This document shows positions 1-9,700 of a stretch of 64,000 bases of DNA, piece after piece. The notes below the pieces were generated by a model. That model was not told where the DNA came from. It searched no databases and saw nothing but the letters and a program-made list of their open reading frames with translations. Origin of the DNA: Siphonodentalium dalli (Eukaryota > Mollusca > Scaphopoda > Gadilida > Siphonodentaliidae); the NCBI GenBank assembly GCA_032622095.1, contig CP136066.1:3371784-3435783 (forward strand), in the 5' to 3' direction. The position numbers and the translations under genes were made by a program. How positions within the stretch are numbered: position 1 is the stretch's first letter; each line of letters starts with the position of its first letter.

Positions 1-23
1 TGTTAAAAAAAGATTTTTTTTAG

Positions 24-92
24 GCCAATGCATTCTCTTATATATGCGAGGCGACCTATGGTCGACTCGCATATATAAGAGAATGCATTGGC
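24..92. repeat. Near-perfect 69-bp palindrome (hairpin or cruciform; possible foldback/MITE-like element)
   Basis: The arm at 24-50 is the exact reverse complement of 66-92 (27 of 27 bases). After one mismatch (51 against 65) a second stem pairs 52-56 (cgacc) with 60-64 (ggtcg), leaving a three-base tat loop. The outer arms carry an AT-rich tatatatgcgag core. It is preceded by an A-tract and a T-tract (5-11 and 14-21) that could also pair. No transposase lies nearby. It could be a miniature foldback element, an extruding cruciform or a transcribed hairpin; the sequence does not decide between them. No target-site duplication was evident. Confidence 0.85.
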
Positions 93-1060
93 ACAGGGTA
101 TAACTGAAACTATCACAATGTGGTCAAGGAGCCGGTTCCAATGATATCCATATTTGTATGGTTCTATTGAGACAGACCGAAGATATTTTAGGCTGTTGAA
201 GCTTTATTTGGCCGGTTTTGGCCGGTTTGTTGGGTAAAGGGTTAAATGATACGTGAAATGAGTTCCTGTAGAAGGAGGCGGACTTGGTCCTGCTCTTCAA
301 AATCACACCCATGTTGACTGTATATTCCTAAGTTGTATTGTGTGGGGAAAAACATGTTCAATGTTATTTATGTATTTGTTAATGGGTGCTCGTACAGTGC
401 GGGCATGGACAAATATCCTACGTTCAGCTTTAAAGTAAACTTTATTGTTTCGACGAACGCGATTTTTAACTGTTGCTGCTATCATCAACAGCGACAATTG
501 TACGCTAGTGTAAAAACCAAACGTGGATTAGAATGCCGGTTCTTGGTGGTTATCCATGCACTATTATTCTCCCGAATAGCGAGCATGTCAGCTATAAGGT
601 TTTTTTCCGCTGGTGTTGGACTGTTTATGCATGTGCAGCTCATCACGTGTATCAGATTATGGTAGCACGCTGATGTCGAACTTGACAATGACAGACATTC
701 CGGCTGACCATGACACCTAAGGATATCAATATACGGGCATTTATTTAAGTAAATTCCTAACGTATTTTATTTCGTAAGTGCTCGACAGACATGTTGCCAA
801 CAAGAGTGGGATTATATATCAGATATGATAGTCTTCAAATAATTGACATTCCAGACTGAGTGACCACCGGCCACTGTATGGACGTCGCTATATACCGGTA
901 GAGTCAGCCGCAAGAGAAACATAATGGTATGTTGTGTTGGGGCCGCGCCCATTCAATAAACCCTTCATCAAATAATTGGCGAGTAAAGCTAGAGAGAATC
1001 ACGTAATGTTTACTTTCGGCGCGTTGGCGGAAGTCGTCAATCACGTCCGCGGCCGAATGC
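93..1060. other. Unannotated intergenic stretch, no recognisable gene
   Basis: Only short open frames occur here: 333-665 on the plus strand (110 codons), and 124-312, 303-497 and 485-688 on the minus strand. Their translations have no motif or domain I recognise and they overlap one another on opposite strands, as chance frames do. A small direct duplication (two ggccggttt copies) lies near 210-230. The sequence becomes more GC-rich from about 1010, and a 64-codon plus-strand frame (976-1170) crosses that part without recognisable homology. I see no RNA gene. Confidence 0.6.
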
Positions 1061-1081
1061 GTCCCGTGATGATGACGGGAC
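1061..1081. repeat. Short perfect hairpin
   Basis: gtcccgt at 1061-1067 is the exact reverse complement of acgggac at 1075-1081, with a gatgatg loop. A second small inverted repeat, cggtc and gaccg, lies at 1090-1101. Both are in a locally GC-rich patch. Function unknown; stems this short can arise by chance. Confidence 0.55.
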
Positions 1082-1177
1082 CTAATTCGCGGTCACGACC
1101 GACCATCGTCAGCCGACTAAACAAACATCGTGTTGTTTTTGGGAGACCCTCACCTAACACAAATAATTAGCCACTGC

Positions 1178-1575
1178 GCCGACCCTGATGTGGCGCTTCC
1201 ATCACCGCTACTCCCACTCTGACATAAAGGTTTCTAGATTCCATCACGGCTACTCCGGCCGGGACACCGCGCTTCAAAATTTCAACACGGCTTATCCGAC
1301 CCTGACACCGCGCTTCTGGATTTCAACACGGCTTATACGACCCTGACACCGCCTTTCTGGATTTCAACACGGCTTATCCGACCCTGACACCGCGCTTCTG
1401 GATTTCAACACGGCTACTCTGGCCCCGACACCGCGCTTCAAAATTTCAACACGGCTTATCCGACCCTGACACCGCGCTTCTGGATTTCAACACGGCTTAT
1501 CCGACCCTGACACCGCGCTTCTGGATTTCAACACGGCGCATTTAGATTCCATTATGGCTGCTCCGACTATCCAGC
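1178..1575. repeat. 41-bp minisatellite, about 9-10 copies, degenerate at both ends
   Basis: The motif ttcaacacggct recurs at 1281, 1322, 1363, 1404, 1445, 1486 and 1527, exactly 41 bp apart. Each is followed by a cgaccctgacaccgcgcttc block. The copies at 1404 and near 1239 carry a different middle (ctactctggcc or ctactccggcc). Flanking copies near 1197 and 1550 are more diverged (ttccatcaccgctactcc, ttccattatggctgctcc), typical of mutating array edges. A period of 41 is not a multiple of three, so no coding role is suggested. Confidence 0.9.
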
Positions 1576-1819
1576 CCCTGCTACTGTGATTGTGTGCCAC
1601 AGTCATGTGGTAGCAAGTCACTGGTGTAATTTTAGGTTTCAAGTAGAAACAGCGTTTCGATAAATTAATTTTGGCAAATTTGTCGCTCGACCCAAATTTG
1701 ATGTGGCCAAAATGTTTGCCAAGTAATTTTTTGTTTGCCAAATTTCAACATGATTTGCCAAATTTAGTTTAGGGTATATAATTGTGGAAATTTAAGGAAA
1801 ATCAAATGCTTTCGTCTTT
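1576..1819. other. Intergenic, AT-rich, no gene
   Basis: The motif tttgccaa recurs several times between about 1690 and 1765 without a fixed period. An 84-codon minus-strand frame (1487-1741) overlaps the 41-bp minisatellite and shows no domain, so it is not called as a gene. Confidence 0.5.
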
Positions 1820-2360
1820 GGTATATCATGCAAAATATAACCGCATACACAGTTAAAATGAGCTAGTAATTAAGCAATCGAGTATTATTAGTATATATAT
1901 ATATATAAAAGTAGCAATATATATCTAAGAGACACCATATCATTGCGTTTAATATTACTAGACCATTATAAAGTATATGTCATCACAACAATCATAGCAC
2001 AAATATTATTCCATCCTGTATCTTAGTTGGCAACAAAGCCGAGCCAATCAATCAATCACTCACTTACAATTCACACTCGATTGGATTAACGGGATTAACC
2101 TGTTGTCTTATACTCACTGGTCACAATACACAGTGCTGCACCATATTCCAAACCATTTCATCGAATACAATAGCATTTATTTTGTTTATTTTAGACCGCT
2201 CATCTACATTCTGTGTATCTGTATATAGCATTGTTCATGTACATGTTACCAAGATTCACGATCGCATTGAATGATCGAGAAATCAAATGACAGGCTACAA
2301 TCGCTTTGGTTGGATTGTTGTCACATCAGATATACTTTGTAATTTTCCAAGAGTCGACCA
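1820..2360. repeat. Dispersed repeat, copy A (partner at 2925-3330)
   Basis: Segments here recur in the same order and orientation in copy B. Examples are the block around gacaccatatcattgcgttt (1931), ccattataaagtat (about 1965), gttggcaacaaagccgagc (about 2027), and the block from cacgatcgcattgaatgatcg to gatatactttgtaattttcc (about 2257-2350). Copy A holds an extra central segment (about 2065-2250) that copy B lacks. The copies differ by scattered substitutions and indels. The family is not recognised; no terminal repeats or coding capacity are visible. Confidence 0.75.
1892..1907. repeat. (TA)8 microsatellite
   Basis: Eight uninterrupted TA dinucleotides inside dispersed-repeat copy A. 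Copy B has a shorter TA run near 3007-3017, so the tract has changed length between copies. Confidence 0.8.
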
Positions 2361-2610
2361 CCAGAACACGATATTTCTTGTACTCGTTCACAATACCAGT
2401 TATTTGTTGTGTTGGTAAGTTGATGCACATGACACCAACATGACTGTTATTAAACCCACATTGTGGTTTATATATGCGTGTTTTATTCTCTGATAAGATA
2501 TGTGAGCAAAAAGATCAGCGGGAGAAAACTAGAAATACTTCACATAATGCACAATATATACATCGACCACCGGGTTTCGTCTCATACAGCTCGATGACTT
2601 CCATACATGG
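2361..2610. other. Intergenic, no gene
   Basis: Unique-looking AT-rich sequence between copy A and the trinucleotide tract. A plus-strand frame starting at 2474 becomes His-rich only because it runs into the tract; I do not regard it as a gene. Confidence 0.45.
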
Positions 2611-2834
2611 CCATCTTCATCATCACAATTACCATGTTCATCATCATCGCAATCATCATTTTCATCATCATTATCGTCCATCGTTGTCGCCTGAACATCA
2701 TCGTCATCACAACCATGTTCGCCCTCTTCCTCGTGATGAGCATCATGTTCGTCATCATCGTCATCGCCATTGTGATCATGTATTATAATTGTCATAATCA
2801 ACATAAAAAAACTCAGCATCGTCGTCATCATCAC
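2611..2834. repeat. Imperfect ATC/GAT trinucleotide repeat tract
   Basis: The tract is dominated by tcatca, catcat and tcgtcat triplets with interruptions. All phases therefore stay open and give low-complexity proteins: His-rich and hydrophobic Ile/Met/Val-rich on the plus strand, and Asp/Glu/His-rich or Met-rich on the minus strand. That several frames on both strands are open at once is the signature of a trinucleotide repeat rather than of a gene. A real acidic or His-rich exon cannot be excluded, but no splice or start context supports one. Confidence 0.8.
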
Positions 2835-2924
2835 TGCGCTCCAAAATACACCTTTATTCTATTTTGAATCCCGATATATATCGCAATAGGTCGACATATA
2901 ACATAACTACCGTTTTACAAGCAT

Positions 2925-3330
2925 TAGTATGTCATACAAACTATAACTGCAAACACAAAGCACGGGCCCCGTACATAAACGGTGTCATTTGTATCATCAT
3001 AATTTTGTATATATATAACAGTAGCAATAAATATCTAAGCGACACCAGAACATTGCGTTTAATATTACCATAGACCATTATAAAGTATTTGTCACCACAT
3101 CAATCATAGCACATTGTGATGCTATATATGTCCACCTCCAGTTCCACATATTAGTGGACGGAGAAAATAAAGAATTGAATTGAGTTGGCAACAAAGCCGA
3201 GCGACCAATCAATCACTCCCTCACCAGTTTCACGATCGCATTCAATGACCGAGTAATCAAATGACAGGTTACAATCGCTTTGATTGGATTGTTGTCACAT
3301 CAGATATACTTTGTAATTTTCCCAGTGTAG
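2925..3330. repeat. Dispersed repeat, copy B (partner at 1820-2360)
   Basis: It matches copy A through catacaaactataactgc (2933), gcgacaccagaacattgcgt (about 3039), ggcaacaaagccgagcgacc (about 3186) and gatatactttgtaattttcc (about 3301). It lacks the middle of copy A and carries instead a segment of about 65 bp (about 3117-3183) with a retroposon-like tail. The order and orientation of the shared blocks are the same, implying a direct duplication followed by divergence. Confidence 0.75.
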
Positions 3331-3351
3331 ACGGTGTCATTTGTATCATCA
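2979..3351. repeat. 21-bp exact direct repeat bracketing most of copy B
   Basis: The 21-bp sequence starting acggtgtcatttgtatca occurs at 2979-2999 and, identically, at 3331-3351. It is absent from copy A. The two occurrences enclose 331 bp. This could be the edge of a tandem duplication or a remnant of a rearrangement; it is too long for a typical target-site duplication. Confidence 0.7.
3117..3183 (+). mobile_element. Candidate retroposon 3' tail fragment inside copy B
   Basis: Copy A is interrupted in copy B, just before the shared gttggcaacaaag block, by a segment with a small stem (tccac at about 3130, gtgga at about 3155) that ends in aataaagaattgaattga. Short A/T-rich tandem tails of the ttgaa type are common at the 3' ends of non-LTR elements and SINEs in invertebrates. 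No coding sequence is present and the 5' edge is uncertain, so the identification is tentative. Confidence 0.35.
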
Positions 3352-3879
3352 GAATGTTGGACTCGGAAACGGAATGTCCGGACAATTCATATTGCGTTAT
3401 ATTAACATGAAACTATTAAAACTTCATACACTGCTTTATCTTCGTTGTAATCATCAAACTAACATAGCACCACACACATTTCAGAGTTATATATTTCCAT
3501 GGCAACAGCTCTAGATTTTGTTCCCATGATCTAGAACTGCTATCTTACCCGACCGTTAACTCAAAAGATTAACCGCCACAAATGAAACGATATAAAATGT
3601 ACCGAGAAATATAAAAAACAAAACACGTATTTCCTGCGTTATGTTGACGAAACCATCAGCGTATGTATATTTTGAAATACATCTTATCAAACTTGGATTT
3701 TGAAAAAAACGTTGTCCGTTTAAGTTATTGTTCACACTTGCGACGTACTGTTCAATAAATACATCCCACTGTAATTTTGTGTTATGCATTACCTCCCTTC
3801 GACGGTCCACTTTAACAACCCGACGACAAATATAACATCCACTGCGTTCAACAACTCGATCGGTATAATTATTCACTTG
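3352..3879. other. Intergenic with one unrecognised minus-strand open frame (3556-3903)
   Basis: A 115-codon frame on the minus strand has a CYIC motif followed by basic residues and a hydrophobic C-terminal stretch (VLFFIFLGTFYIVSFVAVNL). The Cys pair could be a broken zinc-binding fragment, but no second Cys/His pair follows at a normal spacing. The hydrophobic end would be compatible with one membrane segment. I cannot assign it, and its N-terminus overlaps the 28-bp duplication at 3880, which weakens a coding interpretation. The rest of the stretch shows nothing I recognise. Confidence 0.35.
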
Positions 3880-3935
3880 GATTATAAGCCATGGTAATTT
3901 CAAGGCGGATTATGAGCCATGGTAATTTCAAGGCT
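3880..3935. repeat. 28-bp tandem duplication
   Basis: Two adjacent 28-bp copies start at 3880 and 3908 (agccatggtaatttcaaggc in each), differing by a single base (ataagcc versus atgagcc). It abuts the start of the 23-bp minisatellite. Confidence 0.85.
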
Positions 3936-5219
3936 AGACGTATAGATACTAACATGTTAGACGTGTAGGTACTAACATGCTATACGTATAAGTACTAACA
4001 AGGTAAACGTATAGGCACTAACATGGTAAACGTATAGGTACTAACATGTTAGACGTATAGGTACTAACATGCTAGACGTATAGGTACTAACATGGTAAAC
4101 GTATAGGCACTAACATGGTAAACGTATATGTACTAACATGCTAGACGTATAGGTACTAACATGCTAGACGTATATGTACTAACATGATAGCCGTGTAGGC
4201 ACTAACATGCTAGACGTATATGTACTAATATGCTAGGTGTACATGTACTAACATGCTAGACGTATAGGTACTAACATGGTAAACGTATAGGTACTAACAT
4301 GCTAGACGTATAGGTACTAACATGCTATACGTAAATTTACTAACATGGTAAACGTATATGTACTAACATGCTAGACGCACACGTACTAACATGCTAGACG
4401 TATATGTACTAACATGCTAGACGTATAGGTAATAACATGCTAGACGTATAGGTAATAACATGATAGACGTATATGTACTAACATGCTAGACGTATATGTA
4501 CTAACATGCTAGACGTATATGTACTAACATGTTTGCCGTATAGGTACTAACATGTTTGCCGTATAGGTAATAACATGCTAGACATATAGGTACTAACATG
4601 TTAGACGTATAGGTAATAACATGCTAGACGTATAGGTGCTAACATGTTTGCCGTATAGGTAATAGCATGCTAGACGTATAGGTACTAACATGCTAGACGT
4701 ATAGGCACTAACATGCTAGACGTATATGTGCTAACATGTTTGCCGTATAGGTAATAACATGCTAGACGTATAGGTACTAACATGCTATACGTATAGGTAA
4801 TAACATGCTAGACGTATAGGTAATAGCATGCTAGACGTATAGGTACTAACATGCTAGACGTATAGGCACTGACATGCTAGACGTATATTTACTAACATGC
4901 TATACGTGTATGTACTAACATGCTAGACGTATAGGTACTAACATGGTAAACGTATATGTACTAACATGCTAGACGTATAGGTACTAACCAGCTAGACGTA
5001 AAGGTACTAACATGGTACACGTATAGGCACTAACATGGTAAACGTATAGGTACTAACATGCTAGACGGATATGTACTAACATGCTAGACGTACATGTACT
5101 AACATGCTAGACGTATATGTACTAACATGCTAGACGTATAGATACTAACATGCTATACGTATATGTACTAATATGCTAGACATATATGTACTAACATGCT
5201 AGACGTATAGGTACTAACA
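3931..5219. repeat. 23-bp minisatellite, about 56 units
   Basis: The unit is approximately ctagacgtataggtac followed by taacatg. The gacg core sits at 3937 in the first unit and 5202 in the last, a distance of 1,265 bp or exactly 55 periods, so there is no net length drift. Recurrent variants are ctagac/ttagac/ggtaaac/tttgcc, tagg/tatg, and tact/taat/cact. The prime period is not divisible by three and no long frame exists, so this is non-coding. It ends abruptly a few dozen bases before the 5' break of a LINE fragment. Confidence 0.95.
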
Positions 5220-5270
5220 TTGGTCAGAGTTATTGACCTTGTTGAACCTGTGTTGATATATTTAAATTAA

Positions 5271-5705
5271 TGTCGATGTTATAATTCGACCATCTGGCAC
5301 CTACATTGGCTGCCGATTAGACGAAGGGTTAAATTCAAAGTGCTGTTAATCATGTTTAAGGCCAAGTGTGGAATGGCACCGGAATACATCACATATCTGT
5401 TGATTGAACATGCGCCATTAAAAGACTTGGAATTTAGTTGTTGTCCCTTTCACAAGAATCGCGTCCATATCAGACCGTGTGTTTTAGTTATGCCGGACCC
5501 ACTGCGGAGTGCACTGCCGATAGAGCTGAGGGCAGAAGTGTTTGTCGATGACCTCAAGCGGCAACTGAAACATACTTATTCGCTGAACATGTTGGTGCAG
5601 AAGTGGCAACCAAGGCCTGAAATAATTACTCGTTTATCGAACTTGTTACTTCATCAAACTCGTTTTAGTCTTCAGTCTACCAAATATATATTATTTTTTT
5701 TTTGA
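5271..5705 (+). pseudogene. 5'-truncated LINE (non-LTR retrotransposon) reverse-transcriptase ORF, C-terminal fragment
   Basis: Translated from the frame of 5271, the segment reads HLHWLPIRRRVKFKVLL, then MFKAKCGMAPEYITYLL, and later LPIELRAEVFVDDLKRQLK. This succession (LHWLP, hydrophobic helix, a GxAPxYIxxLL-type motif, then LPxELR and FKRQLK-like motifs) is the usual C-terminal tail downstream of the reverse-transcriptase domain in CR1/L2/Jockey-like LINEs. The catalytic palm with its YADD-type motif and the endonuclease are absent, and a stop lies at 5268, so this is a typical dead 5'-truncated copy. FDH, which normally precedes LHWLP by a few residues, appears in another frame at 5285-5293, indicating a short frameshifting deletion. 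The tail ends in FFF over a T-run. The clade is not certain. Confidence 0.8.
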
Positions 5706-5960
5706 GTTTGTTATATTTTATTATTATTTGTATTTTGTTGTTTAATCAGAGCAAGTTTAAACCATATGGTATACGTTGCTAATATCATGAAGATAGTAAT
5801 GTTTTATGACTCATTTTAGCTGGATGTTTTTTTAATTTAGATTGCGATGCCTGTATATATTTATTGTTTAACCACACTGCATATTGTATAATAATTGTAA
5901 GCGTGTTAGAGCGTGTATTTACGCAATATAAAATAAATTAGTATTAATATTAGTATTACA
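5706..5960 (+). mobile_element. Probable 3' UTR and tail of the upstream LINE fragment
   Basis: AT-rich non-coding sequence follows the LINE stop. A canonical AATAAA lies at 5932-5937, followed by a short tandem tail (tagtattaatattagtatta) at about 5939-5959. A polyadenylation signal followed by a short simple repeat is what a non-LTR element 3' end would look like. The exact boundary and any target-site duplication are not resolved. Confidence 0.5.
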
Positions 5961-5964
5961 ATGA

Positions 5965-6225
5965 CACCCGTTACAAAGGAAGGGGAAATCAAATCATATT
6001 CGTGATGTCCCCAGGTGTGCATGTGGTGAGACGGAGACCCCAAATCACTTCTTAATTCAATGTCCCATGTACGCGGAAAGTAGACGAAATCGCTTTTGCG
6101 ATATTCATGCTTTATATACTATAAAGACACTACTCAATGGATCTGATAGCCTTAGCATTTTAGAAAATAAAGCAATTGTTATGGCCGTCCAAACATTTAT
6201 AATACAAACTAAACGGTTTTCATAA
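5965..6225 (+). pseudogene. Second LINE reverse-transcriptase C-terminal fragment (CxCG...H...C zinc-knuckle-like type)
   Basis: The frame opens after a stop at 5962-5964 and ends at TAA 6223-6225. It contains RCACGETETPNHFLIQCPMY from 6013, then AESRRNRF, then LLNGSDSLSILENKAIV and a final FIIQTKRF. The CxCG...HFLxxCPxY...R pattern followed by an LLxGxxxLS..EN..I...FI..TKRF ending is typical of the extreme C-terminus of LINE reverse-transcriptase polyproteins in invertebrates. It differs from the LHWLP type just upstream, so two families are represented. All enzymatic domains are missing and there is no start, so it is a 5'-truncated remnant. Confidence 0.75.
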
Positions 6226-7043
6226 CGTGTCTTTACTCAGAAGACCATGATTGAGTCAAGACGATCCACCCTCCCACATAAATATCTCACTGGGTATACC
6301 GAGAAGTAACATATAACCTAACTAACGTTATCATTATATCATTATAAATATCTTCAATATTTAATATATATACAGTCAGGCAGGACTGGCAGGAACATGA
6401 TGAATCTATAGTTAGACTTAAATATAAATATAAATGTATACAGTCATATTCCAAATCCATACGCATACAGAAGTCTTAATACTACATCAACCAATTTATA
6501 TTTACCTCCTCCCCCATTGGACAGACCCGGGTGACGGAACAAACCGCACCGGGTAATATATGCACCTAAAATCCTCATGACTGGGGTATCACGACAATAC
6601 TGGATATGGCTTTAATTCAGCAACGTTTGCTTTATGCCAAATCCATTTATTCCACCAAATTATGATAAATCATTGTTATATATTCTGTATGACTATTTAT
6701 TTGGAATAATAAAATATGTTTACACCAAACCAAGGGCAGAACACCGATTGAAACCATACAGTCTTTGATGTAGAATGTATATACTGGTGTATTGGCGTGA
6801 TAAACATACATATTATTGTAATCAAATATTGGGATTGTCAGCGGCGTCAGATATATCCAGTAAACCGGATAGACACGAGAGTGGAGAGCGAAAAGAACTG
6901 TCTTCTTCATGCGTGGTTTGCGTGCCTGGAACGATAAAATAATGCGAGGCCATATATCAAGGTACTCCTCGGTAGGAGCCATATCTATGTTAGAGCCCTA
7001 CCCATGTTATAACATCACTTTATTTGTAACTACTGTAAACCAA
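6226..7043. other. Intergenic flank of the giant array; possible LINE 3' UTR; no gene recognised
   Basis: The first part may be 3' untranslated sequence of the LINE fragment ending at 6225; I cannot see its boundary. Short AT-rich runs occur (atataaatataaatgtat near 6423). A 111-codon minus-strand frame (6647-6982) has no recognisable domain. The final bases before 7044 do not resemble the 45-bp unit, so the array edge is abrupt. Confidence 0.5.
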
Positions 7044-7070
7044 AGTATCCACCAGCTCAATCCGCAGTAT
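7044..7070. repeat. Left terminal array unit, truncated
   Basis: agtat at 7044-7048 is followed by a 22-bp unit at 7049-7070 (ccaccag joined directly to ctcaatccgcagtat). It lacks 23 internal bases, including the AT-rich core. Full-length units start at 7071. This marks the array boundary. Confidence 0.85.
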
Positions 7071-7559
7071 CCACCAGCCCAATAATATATATCGTTAACA
7101 CTCAATCCGCAGTATCCGCCAACCCAATAATATATATCGTTAACACTCAATCCGCAGTATCCGCCAGCCCAGTAATATATATCGTTAGCACTCAATACGC
7201 AGTATCCGCCAACCCAGTAATATATATCGTTAACACTCAATCCACAGTATCCGCCAGCCCAATAATATATATCGTTAACACTCAATCCGCAGTATCCGCC
7301 AACCCGATAATATATATCGTTAGCACTCAATCCGCAGTATCCGCCAACCCAGTAATATATATCGTTAACACTCAATCCACAGTATCCGCCAGCCCAATAA
7401 TATATATCGTTAACACTCAATACGCAGTATCCCCCGGCCCAATAATATATATCGTTAACACTCAATCCACATTATCCGCCAACCCAGTAATATATATCGT
7501 TAGCACTCAATACGCAGTATCCGCCAACCCGATAATATATATCGTTAGCACTCAATCCA

Positions 7560-7931
7560 CAGTATCCGCCAACCCAGTAATATATATCGTTAACACTCAA
7601 TCCGCAGTATCCGCCAGCCCAGTAATATATATCGTTAGCACTCAATCCACATTATCCGCCAACCCAGTAATATATATCGTTAACACTCAATCCGCATTAT
7701 CCGCCAGCCCAATAATATATATCGTTAACACTCAATCCGCAGTATCCGCCAACCCAGTAATATATATCGTTAACACTCAATCCGCAGTATCCGCCAGCCC
7801 AGTAATATATATCGTTAGCACTCAATCCACATTATCCGCCAACCCAGTAATATATATCGTTAACACTCAATCCGCATTATCCGCCAGCCCAATAATATAT
7901 ATCGTTAACACTCAATCCGCAGTATCCGCCA
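7560..7931. repeat. Perfect tandem duplication of a 4-unit (180-bp) block
   Basis: Bases 7561-7740 are identical to 7741-7920, including the order of cagtat and cattat units and of caaccc and cagccc units. Identity stops at 7559 versus 7739 and at 7932. Local unequal exchange is the simplest explanation. Confidence 0.9.
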
Positions 7932-9700
7932 GCCCAATAATATATATCGTTAACACTCAATCCACAGTATCCGCCAGCCCAGTAATATATATCGTTAGCA
8001 CTCAATCCGCAGTATCCACCAACCCAATAATATATATCGTTAACACTCAATCCGCAGTATCCGCCAGCCCAATAATATATATCGTTAACACTCAATCCGC
8101 AGTATCCACCAGCCCAGTAATATATATCGTTAACACTCAATACACAGTATCCGCCAACCCAGTAATATATATCGTTAGCACTCAATCCACAGTATCCGCC
8201 AACCCAATAATATATATCGTTAGCACTCAATCCGCAGTATCCGCCAACCCAGTAATATATATCGTTAGCACTCAATCCACAGTATCCACCAGCCCAATAA
8301 TATATATCGTTAGCACTCAATCCGCAGTATCCACCAACCCAATAATATATATCCTTAACACTCAATCCACAGTATCCGCCAACCCAGTAATATATATCGT
8401 TAGCACTCAATCCACAGTATCCGCCAACCCAGTAATATATATCGTTAACACTCAATCCACAGTATCCGCCAACCCAATAATATATATCGTTAGCACTCAA
8501 TCCACAGTATCCGCCAACCCAGTAATATATATCGTTAACACTCAATACGCAGTATCCGCCGGCCCAATAATATATATCGTTAGCACTCAATCCGCAGTAT
8601 CCGCCAACCCAGTAATATATATCGTTAACACTCAATCCGCAGTATCCGCCAGCCCAGTAATATATATCGTTAACACTCAATCCACAGTATCCGCCAGCCC
8701 AGTAATATATATCGTTAGCACTCAATCCACAGTATCCACCAACCCAGTAATATATATCGTTAACACTCAATTCACAGTATCCGCCAACCCAATAATATAT
8801 ATCGTTAACACTCAATCCGCATTATCCGCCAACCCAATAATATATATCGTTAACACTCAATCCACAGTATCCGCCAACCCAGTAATATATATCGTTAACA
8901 CTCAATCCCCAGTATCCGCCAGCCCAATAATATATATCGTTAACACTCAATCCGCAGTATCCGCCAACCCAATAATATATATCGTTAGCACTCAATCCGC
9001 AGTATCCACCAACCCAGTAATATATATCGTTAACACTCAATACGCAGTATCCGCCAACCCAGTAATATATATCGTTAGCACTCAATCCACAGTATCCGCC
9101 AACCCAGTAATATATATCGTTAGCACTCAATCCACATTATCCGCCAACCCAGTAATATATATCGTTAGCACTCAATCCGCAGTATCCGCCAACCCAGTAA
9201 TATATATCGTTAGCACTCAATCCGCATTATCCGCCAACCCAATAATATATATCGTTAGCACTCAATACACAGTATCCGCCAACCCAATAATATATATCGT
9301 TAGCACTCAATCAGCAGTATCCGCCAACCCAATAATATATATCGTTAGCACTCAATCCACAGTATCCGCCAACCCAGTAATATATATCGTTAGCACTCAA
9401 TCCGCAGTATCCGCCAACCCAGTAATATATATCGTTAGCACTCAATCCACAGTATCCGCCAACCCAGTAATATATATCGTTAACACTCAATCCCCAGTAT
9501 CCGCCAACCCAGTAATATATATCGTTAGCACTCAATCCGCATTATCCGCCAACCCAATAATATATATCGTTAGCACTCAATCCGCAGTATCCGCCAACCC
9601 AATAATATATATCGTTAACACTCAATCCGCAGTATCCGCCAACCCAATAATATATATCGTTAACACTCAATCCGCAGTATCCACCAACCCAGTAATATAT

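Noticed and set aside
333-665. 110-codon plus-strand frame as a gene
   Set aside because: No recognisable domain, opposite-strand frames overlap it, and no supporting signals are visible; open frames of this size arise by chance in sequence of this composition.
2474-2867. His-rich or Asp/Glu-rich protein genes
   Set aside because: Overlapping open frames on both strands all derive from the imperfect ATC/GAT repeat tract, so low-complexity translation is expected.
3556-3903. Zinc-finger or transposase gene on the minus strand
   Set aside because: A single CYIC pair is followed by basic residues, but no second metal-binding pair or catalytic motif is present, and the N-terminus lies in a 28-bp duplication.
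6647-6982. 111-codon minus-strand frame as a gene
   Set aside because: No motif recognised; it lies in LINE-flanking AT-rich sequence next to the array edge.
3931-7100. Common origin of the 23-bp and 45-bp units (45 being nearly 2 x 23)
   Set aside because: The unit sequences share no convincing alignment, and the lengths differ from a simple doubling by one base.
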